Origin: Pinibacter soli | GTDB taxonomy: Bacteria; Bacteroidota; Bacteroidia; Chitinophagales; Chitinophagaceae | DNA: 64,000 nucleotides | Direction of reading: 5' to 3' | Assembly: GCF_029961145.1 (NCBI RefSeq) | Contig: NZ_JASBRG010000007.1 | Location: forward strand, 2,398,189 to 2,462,188 | Part shown: in pieces, positions 1 through 7,032 of the stretch | Layout: every line of letters begins with the position of its first letter | How positions within the stretch are numbered: position 1 is the stretch's first letter | The notes under the pieces: generated by a model | Seen by the model: only the letters and a program-made list of their open reading frames with translations | Database searches by the model: none | What the model was told of the DNA's origin: nothing | Position numbers and translations under genes: made by a program

Positions 1-412
1 TGTACAAATTGTCGATATAGCTATTGCGCAGATCATGTAAGAGTATGCCCGCTGTAGATTTATAAATTACGCTGTCCAGCTCCTGTTTATAAGTTGCAGT
101 TCTATCGAGTCTGTAATTATAAAAAGGCAGCAATTTGCCATAGTCATCCTTGTGCATTTCCTTTGCGCGGGAAAGCACCTGATCGAGTTTGGTGGCTGCA
201 TTAAAATAGTAATTGTAGTGGGTAACCGTGTTCTGAATAAATTTCCGGGGTAGTTTAAACTTCGTTGTTTCCGTTTTTTCAGCGCCCAATGTACGATTCT
301 CGTATTTCTTTGGTTTTTTGATATCAGGGTCAAGATGGGGTTGGGCAAAAGCATTCGCTAAAGCCAACAAAAAGGTAGTTACGAACAGAAATCTTTTCAA
401 CAATACAAACAT
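1..412 (-). CDS. Exported protein, N-terminal part only; possibly SprE/PorW-like
   Basis: The frame is open from an ATG at 412 to the window edge, giving 137 residues without a stop. It starts with a signal peptide (about residues 1-24, ending AFAQ). The mature part begins with a basic linker and then an aromatic, helical stretch (HYNYYFNAATKLDQV, near residues 74-88) followed by LLPFYNY. That pattern resembles the start of the TPR lipoprotein SprE/PorW of the type IX secretion system, though I see no lipobox cysteine and the TPR region is outside the window. The CDS is secure; the family name is tentative. It is divergent from the bactofilin pair and has its own promoter at 458-465. Confidence 0.6.
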   Translation of the reverse strand, partial: MFVLLKRFLFVTTFLLALANAFAQPHLDPDIKKPKKYENRTLGAEKTETTKFKLPRKFIQNTVTHYNYYFNAATKLDQVLSRAKEMHKDDYGKLLPFYNYRLDRTATYKQELDSVIYKSTAGILLHDLRNSYIDNLY

Positions 413-457
413 CTTCTTGGATAAAGATTTAATAACTTATAAAAGGAAAAATTATTT

Positions 458-465
458 CAAATTTA
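458..465 (-). promoter_or_regulatory. Promoter -7 element for the left-edge gene
   Basis: On the minus strand this reads TAAATTTG, an exact match to the Bacteroidota -7 consensus TAnnTTTG. It lies about 45 nt before the ATG at 412. The rest of the 413-905 gap is AT-rich. On the plus strand, TACCTTAG at 881-888 is a one-mismatch candidate for the 906 gene. I see nothing else in this gap. Confidence 0.5.
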
Positions 466-905
466 CTTCAAAAAATTAAGCCAAAATTTCGCCTGAAAGG
501 CTCAAAAGATTGAACGAAAAATCCTGCTCGCCGGCTTAATATTATTATTTGCAATTATACATTTCTTTACGAGCTGCTGCAAGTTCACAATTAAGATTGC
601 TTAGGCCAACTATTTTTACCGTGTTTTTTATAATAACCTTCAAAAACCGATAAAAAATGTCTTTTTTAAAAAGCGGAATGACGGATTTCGATTACTCTTA
701 CCCGCATTTTTTCATCTTTATCATCGTTATTGCTGGGAGAAGGCGTGAATGGTGAATCCTGAATGCGGGTCGAAAATTTGAAACCAGGCTGAGAAATTGG
801 GAAAAATATTCGCGATTGACAATTCACCATGCACGATAATAATTTTTGAGGTGGTTAGGTGGATAAAATGAACTAAACATTACCTTAGAGCATTGAATTA
901 TAACT

Positions 906-1301
906 ATGTCGAAAATAGAAGGCACTTCTACACTAAAAAGGCTGAGAAACCGTTATAGACTGGTAATTATGAACGATGACTCTTATGAAGAAGTAGTTAC
1001 GTTCAAACTGTCGCGGTTAAGTGTCTATGTGTTTCTAAGTACCGTTTTTGTTTTGCTGACAGGGCTCACAGTGGGTTTGATAGTGTTTACACCACTAAAA
1101 TTGTACATACCCGGTTATGGATCAGGATCTGGCACAAGAGAATTGAGGGAGCTGAAAATGAGGACGGATTCTCTTGAAAAGGCCACAAAATATAAAGACC
1201 AATATCTGGAAAGCGTAAAAAAGGTTTTAGGTGGGGATGCTACAGTAAAACTGGACACCAGTTTGCTAAACGTGCCCGAACCTGAAAAATCCACTGAATA
1301 A
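906..1301 (+). CDS. Single-pass membrane protein, LytM/M23-anchor-like without the peptidase domain
   Basis: 131 residues. A basic, cytoplasmic N-terminus (RLRNRYRLVIMNDDSYEEV) is followed by one membrane helix at about 35-58 and a short periplasmic stretch with a likely coiled coil (about 75-105). This N-terminal layout is the one that precedes the M23 (LytM) domain in Bacteroidota peptidases encoded next to bactofilin. Here the protein stops before any HxxxD or HxH zinc motif, so it cannot be a peptidase. It ends 11 nt before the bactofilin gene and is surely co-transcribed. Inference: it anchors the bactofilin polymer to the membrane, or partners a peptidase encoded elsewhere. Confidence 0.7.
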   Translation: MSKIEGTSTLKRLRNRYRLVIMNDDSYEEVVTFKLSRLSVYVFLSTVFVLLTGLTVGLIVFTPLKLYIPGYGSGSGTRELRELKMRTDSLEKATKYKDQYLESVKKVLGGDATVKLDTSLLNVPEPEKSTE

Positions 1302-1312
1302 AATCTGATACT

Positions 1313-1768
1313 ATGTTTAAAAACAAGAAGAATGACGACTTCTCTCCCGCAGAAGTTACGTCACCTAACAGTACAAGCCTTGTAGGTGCAGGAACTACTA
1401 TTAAAGGCGATCTTAGCAGCAGCTCCAACATGCGCATCGATGGTACCATCATCGGGAACATCAACAGTACAGCTAAAGTTATTATCGGGCCAAATGGCAA
1501 AGTAGAAGGCGACATTATCGCTCAACAGGCGGATGTTGTAGGTAAAATTACGGGCAATGTGACCGTAAAAGAACTATTACAATTAAAGGACAACAGCGTT
1601 GTGAACGGAAACATTGCTGCCGGCAAACTGCAGGTTGAGCCAAACGCTTCATTCAACGGTAACTGCCACATGATCCCGCCAGGAGTTGTTCAAATGACTG
1701 AAGTTGAAGAAGAAGCTGATGCAGTTTTGTCTTCCGGTAAAAAAGAAAGATTGGCGATGGCGAAATAA
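1313..1768 (+). CDS. Bactofilin (polymer-forming cytoskeletal protein)
   Basis: 151 residues, usual size for a bactofilin. The core (about 22-125) is a run of short beta-helix rungs with the familiar glycine and valine spacing: GTTIKGDL, GTIIGNI, GKVEGDI, GKITGNV, NSVVNGNI. A disordered N-terminus (FKNKKNDDFSPAE) and an acidic then basic C-terminal tail flank it, as in the family. Bactofilins polymerise without nucleotide and help shape the cell or place envelope enzymes. The gene sits directly after a one-helix membrane protein and is followed by an intrinsic terminator. Confidence 0.92.
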   Translation: MFKNKKNDDFSPAEVTSPNSTSLVGAGTTIKGDLSSSSNMRIDGTIIGNINSTAKVIIGPNGKVEGDIIAQQADVVGKITGNVTVKELLQLKDNSVVNGNIAAGKLQVEPNASFNGNCHMIPPGVVQMTEVEEEADAVLSSGKKERLAMAK

Positions 1769-1777
1769 TACGAATCC

Positions 1778-1919
1778 AATTAATAATTAATAAAGAATAA
1801 TTAATAGGGTTGCAGTCTTTAAAAAATGCAACCTCTTTTTTTGCAGTTAAAGGCAGGGTCCCTTCGATGGCTCAATCGAATGAAAGAGATAATCGCGGAG
1901 GCCTTAATTATTAATTACC
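1778..1919. repeat. AT-word inverted-repeat element, copy 1
   Basis: The left arm (1778-1808) is built from the word TTAAT and is identical over 31 nt to 41859-41889. The right arm (about 1902-1919) is its reverse-complement type (CCTTAATTATTAATTAC). The interior carries the terminator hairpin of the bactofilin operon. A third relative is at 54648-54754. Confidence 0.7.
1806..1842 (+). terminator. Intrinsic terminator of the bactofilin pair
   Basis: Stem GGTTGCA (1808-1814) pairs with TGCAACC (1827-1833), followed directly by a T-rich run to 1842. Confidence 0.75.
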
Positions 1920-1969
1920 TGGTCTGGAAATAGACCGAATGATCCCTAGGCCAGTATCAGTTTGGGGAT

Positions 1970-1977
1970 TAACTTTG
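1970..1977 (+). promoter_or_regulatory. Promoter -7 element for the 2020 gene
   Basis: TAACTTTG matches TAnnTTTG exactly, 43 nt before the ATG at 2020. No good TTG lies at the right distance upstream, so this rests on one element. Confidence 0.4.
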
Positions 1978-2019
1978 CCGTACACTTGAATGTAGTAAAA
2001 AATCAAAGCTGCGGCAGCA

Positions 2020-2427
2020 ATGGAAAATAAAAGCATATTAAAAGCAATTCAGCCAATAATTTTCGTATTCGTTATTATTACTATTTTAATTTTTGCCTGC
2101 AAGGCGCTGTTGCAGACAAACGGTTTTAATGTTGTGGTTCTTGCCTGTGGCAATCTTCTCCTTTTCCTGGTTTCAGCCGGTTCCTTCGTATTATACCAGC
2201 GCGGACTGGCGCACACTTCCACCCAGGGCTTCCTGAGAAATGTTTACAGTGGAATGTTCCTAAAACTTATGGTTTGCATGATTGCAGCCTTTGGATATGT
2301 TTTTGCAGCGAGGCAAAATGTAAATAAGCCTGCGCTTTTTGCTTGCATGGGAATGTATTTAATTTATACCTTTTTTGAAATGCGCAGTGTATTACATTTA
2401 AGCAAGCAGCAGAAAAAAAATGCCTAA
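2020..2427 (+). CDS. Four-helix membrane protein, ATP synthase subunit I-like
   Basis: 135 residues with four hydrophobic helices at about 10-29, 36-58, 71-92 and 101-120 and a basic C-terminus. The layout (FLRNVYSGMFLKLMVC, then NKPALFACMGMYLIYTFFE) recalls the AtpI-like protein that Bacteroidota encode between bactofilin and the F-type ATP synthase genes, and the bactofilin gene is indeed just upstream. No ATP synthase gene follows here; the next gene is a protease overlapping by 8 nt. Treat the AtpI assignment as plausible rather than shown. It is a genuine gene: clean ATG, promoter upstream and translational coupling downstream. Confidence 0.55.
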   Translation: MENKSILKAIQPIIFVFVIITILIFACKALLQTNGFNVVVLACGNLLLFLVSAGSFVLYQRGLAHTSTQGFLRNVYSGMFLKLMVCMIAAFGYVFAARQNVNKPALFACMGMYLIYTFFEMRSVLHLSKQQKKNA

Positions 2428-3034
2428 ATCAGAACAACCCTTACATAGTTTACAAGTATTTATTCCTCAAGGTTCGTTAGAGCCTGTGCTTCATTATATT
2501 CATCAGTTCAAGGTGCACCTTACGATCACACGTGAGCGGAAATCTGTACTGGGAGACTATCGCCATGCTGTGCCGGGAAAAAATCACCGCATTAGCGTAA
2601 ATGGGAACCTTAATCAATACGCATTTCTTATTACACTTATCCACGAGCTCGCACACCTTGTGACCTTTCTGCAATTCGGCAATAAAGTACAATCGCACGG
2701 AAAAGAATGGAAGGCCTTATATAAAGAACTACTGTCACAGTTTTTGCATAAAGAAATTTTCCCTGCAGATGTAGAAAAGACACTATTAAAATCCCTGAAT
2801 AATCTTCCCGCCAGCAGTTGCGCGGATGAAAACCTGATGCGTGTTTTAAAAAAATACGATCCCGTGAAAGAGGGAATGAAGCTTGTAGAACAAGTGCAGG
2901 AGGGCGAAAACTTCACCATCGAAGGAGGCCGCGAGTTCAAGAAGGGTAAACAACTCCGCAAACGCTTTCAATGCATCGAAATAAAAACCGGCAAAGTGTA
3001 TTTGTTTAGTCCTGTGTACGAAGTGTACGCTTAA
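2420..3034 (+). CDS. SprT-like zinc metalloprotease domain protein
   Basis: 204 residues. The zinc motif HELAH is at 75-79 and a third ligand candidate is H93 in SHGKEW, the arrangement of the SprT/Spartan family. The C-terminal half lacks the usual zinc-ribbon cysteines but ends in a beta-rich stretch (RFQCIEIKTGKVYLFSP). Spartan relatives cleave DNA-protein crosslinks; for bacterial SprT-like proteins the role is unproven. The start overlaps the preceding membrane-protein gene by 8 nt, so the two are translationally coupled. Confidence 0.85.
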   Translation: MPKSEQPLHSLQVFIPQGSLEPVLHYIHQFKVHLTITRERKSVLGDYRHAVPGKNHRISVNGNLNQYAFLITLIHELAHLVTFLQFGNKVQSHGKEWKALYKELLSQFLHKEIFPADVEKTLLKSLNNLPASSCADENLMRVLKKYDPVKEGMKLVEQVQEGENFTIEGGREFKKGKQLRKRFQCIEIKTGKVYLFSPVYEVYA

Positions 3035-3040
3035 AAACAA

Positions 3041-3151
3041 TTTGAAAATGTGGGAATTTGAAAATGTGAAAATGCTTTGTGTGCGGAATGGTAGTTACCG
3101 GGCGGGGACCACAATTTTCAAATTAGCACATTTTCAAATTTTCAATTGTTT
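3041..3151. repeat. Word-repeat inverted element between convergent genes
   Basis: Left arm: two tandem copies of the word AATTTGAAAATG (3041-3068). Right arm: reverse-complement words (CAATTTTCAAATT and ATTTTCAAATTTTCAATTG). The right arm overlaps the 3' end of the GNAT gene (stop at 3134) and encodes its last residues, QLKI. It probably serves as a two-way terminator. Confidence 0.6.
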
Positions 3152-3628
3152 AATCATCCACACATCACATCCAAAATGCCCCGAATTTCCAAGTGGTGCA
3201 TCAAGATATTGAAAGCCGAATTTTTCATACACTAATACAGCCTTTCGCAGCTCTGGCAAGGTTTCGAGGTACATTCTCGAATAGCCTTCTTCTATTGCAT
3301 GTGCCATACATTTGTCTATAAGAAATTTTCCAAGCCCTCTCCCACGCACAGCTGATGACAAATACATTTTTACAAGCTCGCAAGTATCAGAGGGTAAACC
3401 TTCCGTTGGAAAAATGCCTGCGCCGCCAACCACTTCATTATTTATGAGTGCTACAAAATAAACACCGCCCGGTTGTTGAAAGAGTTCAAACAAATTATCT
3501 GTTGTAGGATCGAAGAACACAGTCCCCGGTTTGTTGGCTCCAAATTCCGCCAATGCGTTTCTCACAATTACAGCCAGGGCTTTATTATCTTCTGGTCTTA
3601 TCCTCCTTATCTCTATATTTTCGTTCAT
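3134..3628 (-). CDS. GNAT-family N-acetyltransferase
   Basis: 164 residues, one GNAT domain. The acetyl-CoA loop RGRGLG is at 95-100, preceded by the core strand CELVKMYLSS and followed by the helix KFLIDKCMAHA. The late motif VYEKFGF is at 133-139. The substrate cannot be read from sequence. The last four codons fall inside an intergenic word repeat. It is convergent with the SprT-like gene and stands alone. Confidence 0.9.
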   Translation of the reverse strand: MNENIEIRRIRPEDNKALAVIVRNALAEFGANKPGTVFFDPTTDNLFELFQQPGGVYFVALINNEVVGGAGIFPTEGLPSDTCELVKMYLSSAVRGRGLGKFLIDKCMAHAIEEGYSRMYLETLPELRKAVLVYEKFGFQYLDAPLGNSGHFGCDVWMIKQLKI

Positions 3629-4003
3629 GCGGTAAAGTTAACAACCGGGAGAACGCGGTTCATCCCAACGTTGTTTTACGATGTGCGCTAAAATTCGTTT
3701 TTTTCAAAAAAACGTGATTTACATAACTACATGATAATCAAAGATAGTGGGGTGTGCAGTTTCTAACATCGGATATAGTATTTCTACACAACTATGACTG
3801 AACGAAATTTCGTTTACCAACAATAGAAAAATTGATTTATGCTTATCTGCCTCCTCTGCATCACTCGTCAAAATCAATAGGAATCAGCATTTAAAATCCG
3901 GGCCGACCTTTTGTTAACATCTATGAACTCCGAAATAACGTTGTTGAATAAACGAGAATAACATCGTGCTGATTTATTTTTTTATCAACCAACCTCATAC
4001 CTG

Positions 4004-4034
4004 TTTGTTGCTAAAAAGTTATTCTCTAAACTTG
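4004..4034 (+). promoter_or_regulatory. Promoter for the 4055 gene
   Basis: TTTG (4004-4007), 19 nt, then TAAACTTG (4027-4034, one mismatch from TAnnTTTG), ending 20 nt before the ATG. The remainder of the 3629-4003 gap shows no gene or clear structure. Confidence 0.5.
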
Positions 4035-4054
4035 CCTTCATAAATCCTACTTCA

Positions 4055-4642
4055 ATGAAGCCAATTACTGCCTTGATGATCTGCCTGATGGTGTCGACCA
4101 TTGGCTATTCGCAGTCATCACCCACCCCAAGAAAAGGTAACTTTTCTGAAACAATGACCGCGGTTTTGAAAGACTTTACATTTAACTACAAAAACATCGC
4201 CGGAGATCTGGTTCTCTCACAAGGAGAAATTGACAACTACGCCTCCAATATAGAACTGGAAGGTTCTGAAAGTTGCATGATCACGCGATATCACTCAGCT
4301 CTGGACACCACCGCAAGCTGGCAAGCCGTTATGGGGCATTATGACGAGTACGATAAAGCAGCCAAAGCCTACAGCACTTTTTATCGAAATCTCAACAACG
4401 TAAAAATCAGATTAATTGATGGTTCTATTCTATTCTTAAAAGGGAATTATGAATCACCAAAAGAAGAGTTGCAATTTGTAACAAGTGCTTTGCATCTTCA
4501 AACAGGTGATGACCGTTACAAAAATTTAAAAGTAGAGCTCGAACTTCTTTATGAAATGAACGGCTGGTTGATCAACATTAATGTGGTTACAAAAGAAGAC
4601 GACAGCAAAGTACGTCCCGACTGGATGGGAAAAAACGACTAA
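4055..4642 (+). CDS. Exported protein of unknown function
   Basis: 195 residues with a signal peptide (about 1-19, ending GYSQ). I do not recognise the family. The mature part is mixed alpha/beta, with one striking short segment, HYDEYDKAAKAYSTFYRNLNN, suggesting a helical hairpin, followed by strands (VKIRLIDGSILFLKGNYES). It carries a single cysteine (C74), no lipobox and no type IX sorting domain. Single gene, with its own promoter and a strong terminator at 4679-4707. Confidence 0.75.
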   Translation: MKPITALMICLMVSTIGYSQSSPTPRKGNFSETMTAVLKDFTFNYKNIAGDLVLSQGEIDNYASNIELEGSESCMITRYHSALDTTASWQAVMGHYDEYDKAAKAYSTFYRNLNNVKIRLIDGSILFLKGNYESPKEELQFVTSALHLQTGDDRYKNLKVELELLYEMNGWLININVVTKEDDSKVRPDWMGKND

Positions 4643-4678
4643 ATATAAAGGATGTTAATTTCGTTTTTCTAGGATGTG

Positions 4679-4707
4679 GTGCAGAGTTTCTACTCTGCAC
4701 TTTTTTT
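4679..4707 (+). terminator. Intrinsic terminator
   Basis: GTGCAGAGT (4679-4687) pairs perfectly with ACTCTGCAC (4692-4700), then seven T. Confidence 0.85.
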
Positions 4708-4712
4708 ATTTA

Positions 4713-4850
4713 GAGAGCACACAGATGACACTGATTAGACTGATTTACACGGATCTTTTTTTAAAGCTCAATCATCTTGCATTTGAAATCTAATGCTACA
4801 CAGAATGCATTCTTAATTCTTAATTCTTAATTCCTAATTCCTAATTTTTC
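4713..4850. repeat. Two word repeats: CACxGATGACAC type and TTCTTAA type
   Basis: 4713-4756 is one of four copies of a word family (CACACAGATGACACTGATTA and so on; others at 24892, 33247 and 38222). 4808-4850 is a tandem run of ATTCTTA/ATTCCTA words that reaches the stop codon of the 4849 gene. Confidence 0.6.
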
Positions 4851-6048
4851 ACTCTTCAAAAAAGCACACACTCCCTCCTACCCAAGTCTTATTCTTGTTG
4901 TATCGCGTGCCGATCATTTTTCCTTTGCTAAGGCGAGCGAGATTGAGGACTGCCCTTGGCCGTGACCAATCTTTGTTCCACAAATACATGATGCGGATCT
5001 CTGCTTTTGCTGGATCGTTTTCTTCGGGAGTTTTAATGATGTTTGCGTATTGTACTTTGCGTTGCAATATCCAGTTTTCGGTATCGTTTATTTTTTCGAT
5101 CTCTTCTGCTGTTACATCAATAACCACACCTTGACCGGCGAAAGAGAATAAAGGTTTTAATACATAATTTTCCAGATCAGCAGGCAATTGTTTTATTTCA
5201 TTAAGGAAAAAAGTTTGCGGCACATATTCGTGTCTCAAAAAAGGGAGCGTGTATTTACTGACGCGGTAAAACCAATTGGGATGCGGGATCCATTCAACAT
5301 CGAAGTCTTGCGTAATGTCGACCATGTTGTCGAATTCGTGACGTCGGGCTCTAAGTTCATCAGTGATGATACGATTGTAAATTCTTTTGATCAAAGTCTT
5401 TTTGCCGTCGCGCATGTAGAACAATTGGCGACCGTCCTGTATCAATTCAGAAATACAAATGGGCTTGATTCCAGTGTAAGCTTCAGTGCAATAAAAATCT
5501 ATTCTCGTTTTTTGCTCGTGCGGCTTTATCTCAAGCAATACTACATTCTCAACCGATATATTATCTACAAGGATCTTCTTAAATTCGTTGACAAAACTTT
5601 CTTTTGTATAACCATTTAAGTATTGTGTGAAATTTTCAGGCACATACAAATGCTTGCGCATGATCTCCGGAAACCATGCATGAAAAGCATACATCGAAGG
5701 AAATCCCTGCATTTCGATTAGCATCGGCTCTATTTCACCATTTTTATTTTCGCAAATACCAAAATCAAACACCAGCATTTGACAAGGAGATGTTTCGTTG
5801 GCAAAACGTTCGCCTTCAGGAATTGATTTTTTTGTAAGTTCCATGAATGCAGAATCTACAATAAAATCAATGATGCTTTCGCAAGCTTGCAGCACTTTAT
5901 TTTTAAATGCCTTATCAACAAATACCGGTGTTTCCGCCAAACGAAAATCGATGGCACCAGGATATGATTCATCCAGCTCATTCAGAAAATCGCTGTAGGC
6001 TTGCTCAGTGAACTGTTTGTTGTATTCTCGACGAACTTGCGGGATCAT
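4849..6048 (-). CDS. ATP-grasp-type ligase, glutathionylspermidine synthase-like fold
   Basis: 399 residues. An acidic pocket motif, MLIEMQGFPS (109-118), recalls the LEiNadTP segment of the glutathionylspermidine synthase/DUF404-407 group. YVLKPLFSFAGQGV (295-308) looks like its ATP-lysine and glycine-rich loop (K298). WILQRKV (326-332) and EIRIMYLW (350-357) fit the adenine-binding strand and metal-binding region. Such enzymes join a carboxylate and an amine through an acyl-phosphate. The next gene upstream, on the same strand, is a glutamine amidotransferase, which suggests a two-gene amide-forming pathway. The substrate is unknown. Start is the first ATG of the frame. Confidence 0.7.
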   Translation of the reverse strand: MIPQVRREYNKQFTEQAYSDFLNELDESYPGAIDFRLAETPVFVDKAFKNKVLQACESIIDFIVDSAFMELTKKSIPEGERFANETSPCQMLVFDFGICENKNGEIEPMLIEMQGFPSMYAFHAWFPEIMRKHLYVPENFTQYLNGYTKESFVNEFKKILVDNISVENVVLLEIKPHEQKTRIDFYCTEAYTGIKPICISELIQDGRQLFYMRDGKKTLIKRIYNRIITDELRARRHEFDNMVDITQDFDVEWIPHPNWFYRVSKYTLPFLRHEYVPQTFFLNEIKQLPADLENYVLKPLFSFAGQGVVIDVTAEEIEKINDTENWILQRKVQYANIIKTPEENDPAKAEIRIMYLWNKDWSRPRAVLNLARLSKGKMIGTRYNKNKTWVGGSVCFFEE

Positions 6049-6084
6049 TGGTTATTATTTTCTGTCTTTGTTGAATGTTGATTA

Positions 6085-6103
6085 GGGCGAATACAAATCG
6101 CCC
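6085..6103. repeat. REP-like palindrome, GGGCGAAT family
   Basis: GGGCGA (6085-6090) and TCGCCC (6098-6103) around ATACAAA, in the gap between the ATP-grasp and amidotransferase genes. Same family as 50898-50919 and 55991-56010. Confidence 0.6.
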
Positions 6104-6144
6104 CTACAAATTTCAAATCATAAAAATCATGACAATCATGAAAA

Positions 6145-6954
6145 TCAGCGTTCTTTCTCAATCGCGTTTTTCAAAAAATTTGGCAGCATCGTCTCATACG
6201 TCCACAATATCTTTTCCGGATTGCTTAATGCTTCCACGATTGACTGCCATTTTTCAAAGCTATATTTTTCGATGATGTTTTGTTTCTTAACGGGGTTTTC
6301 TAAATGAACGAGCATCCCCTGTGCATCGGCCTCAGGATGAAACTGCACACCTACCATATACTCATTAAAACGCACACTCATGATGGCTCTTTCCAATGGC
6401 ACATGCGGGCGTTCTTTTTCGATACACAATATTTTCGCTCCGTGTTTTTCTATTTGTTCCATATCAGGTTGTATCACTTGGTAGTCGCGACTATCAACTA
6501 CATAAAACGGATCGGGCAAACCTTCAAACAATCTTTCGCTTTTACCTTCAGGTAAAAGATGAACAGGGAACACGCCAAACGCCGTTGATTTTCTTTTCGC
6601 AACCTGTGCTATTCTAAAATGTCTGCAGGCTAATTGAAACGAATGACAAATGAAAAGCATATGCTTCTTTCGCGTACCCGGTTCAGTATTCCAGCGTCGC
6701 AACCTTTCTATAAAACGGAAATAATTTACTTCCCAATCCACGTCTTCACTTTCCAACGGGGAGCCGGGGCCACCACTGCTTATATAAATATCATAAGAAA
6801 GATCGGGAACACTATTGCTCAAGCGCACTTCAAACTCATCGTGTACGATCGGCAAGTTATTGTCTGTTTTAAACTGATCAATAATCTGCTTTAAGCATCG
6901 CATACCTTCGTTTGCGTGTCCCTCGTAAAGATCCAGAATTGCAATTTTAATCAT
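6145..6954 (-). CDS. Class I glutamine amidotransferase
   Basis: 269 residues. The triad of class I GATases is present: nucleophile C103 in FICHSFQLAC, and H206 and E208 in GVQFHPEAD. SSGGPGSP (59-66) forms the oxyanion-strand region. The nucleophile elbow reads CHSFQ rather than the common CxGxQ, and a C-terminal extension of about 55 residues follows the domain. It would release ammonia from glutamine for a partner synthase. The ATP-grasp gene 97 nt downstream on the same strand is the obvious candidate. It is not guaA: no synthetase domain is present. Confidence 0.85.
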   Translation of the reverse strand: MIKIAILDLYEGHANEGMRCLKQIIDQFKTDNNLPIVHDEFEVRLSNSVPDLSYDIYISSGGPGSPLESEDVDWEVNYFRFIERLRRWNTEPGTRKKHMLFICHSFQLACRHFRIAQVAKRKSTAFGVFPVHLLPEGKSERLFEGLPDPFYVVDSRDYQVIQPDMEQIEKHGAKILCIEKERPHVPLERAIMSVRFNEYMVGVQFHPEADAQGMLVHLENPVKKQNIIEKYSFEKWQSIVEALSNPEKILWTYETMLPNFLKNAIEKER

Positions 6955-7032
6955 GTTTTGAGGTTTGAGGCTTCAGGCATAAGATGTAAGGCGTTTAAAC
7001 TTCAGACCTCATACCTTATACCTCACTCCGTA
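6955..7032. repeat. Word-repeat hairpin filling the whole gap
   Basis: TGAGGTTTGAGGCTTCAGGC on the left pairs in kind with CAGACCTCATACCTTATACC on the right (GAGGT, ATAAG and TGAAG words). It runs from next to the start codon of the amidotransferase to the stop codon of the M14 gene. Confidence 0.55.

Noticed and set aside
67-354. Minus-strand frame at the left edge
   Set aside because: It is out of frame with the signal-peptide-bearing ORF that runs from 412 to the edge.
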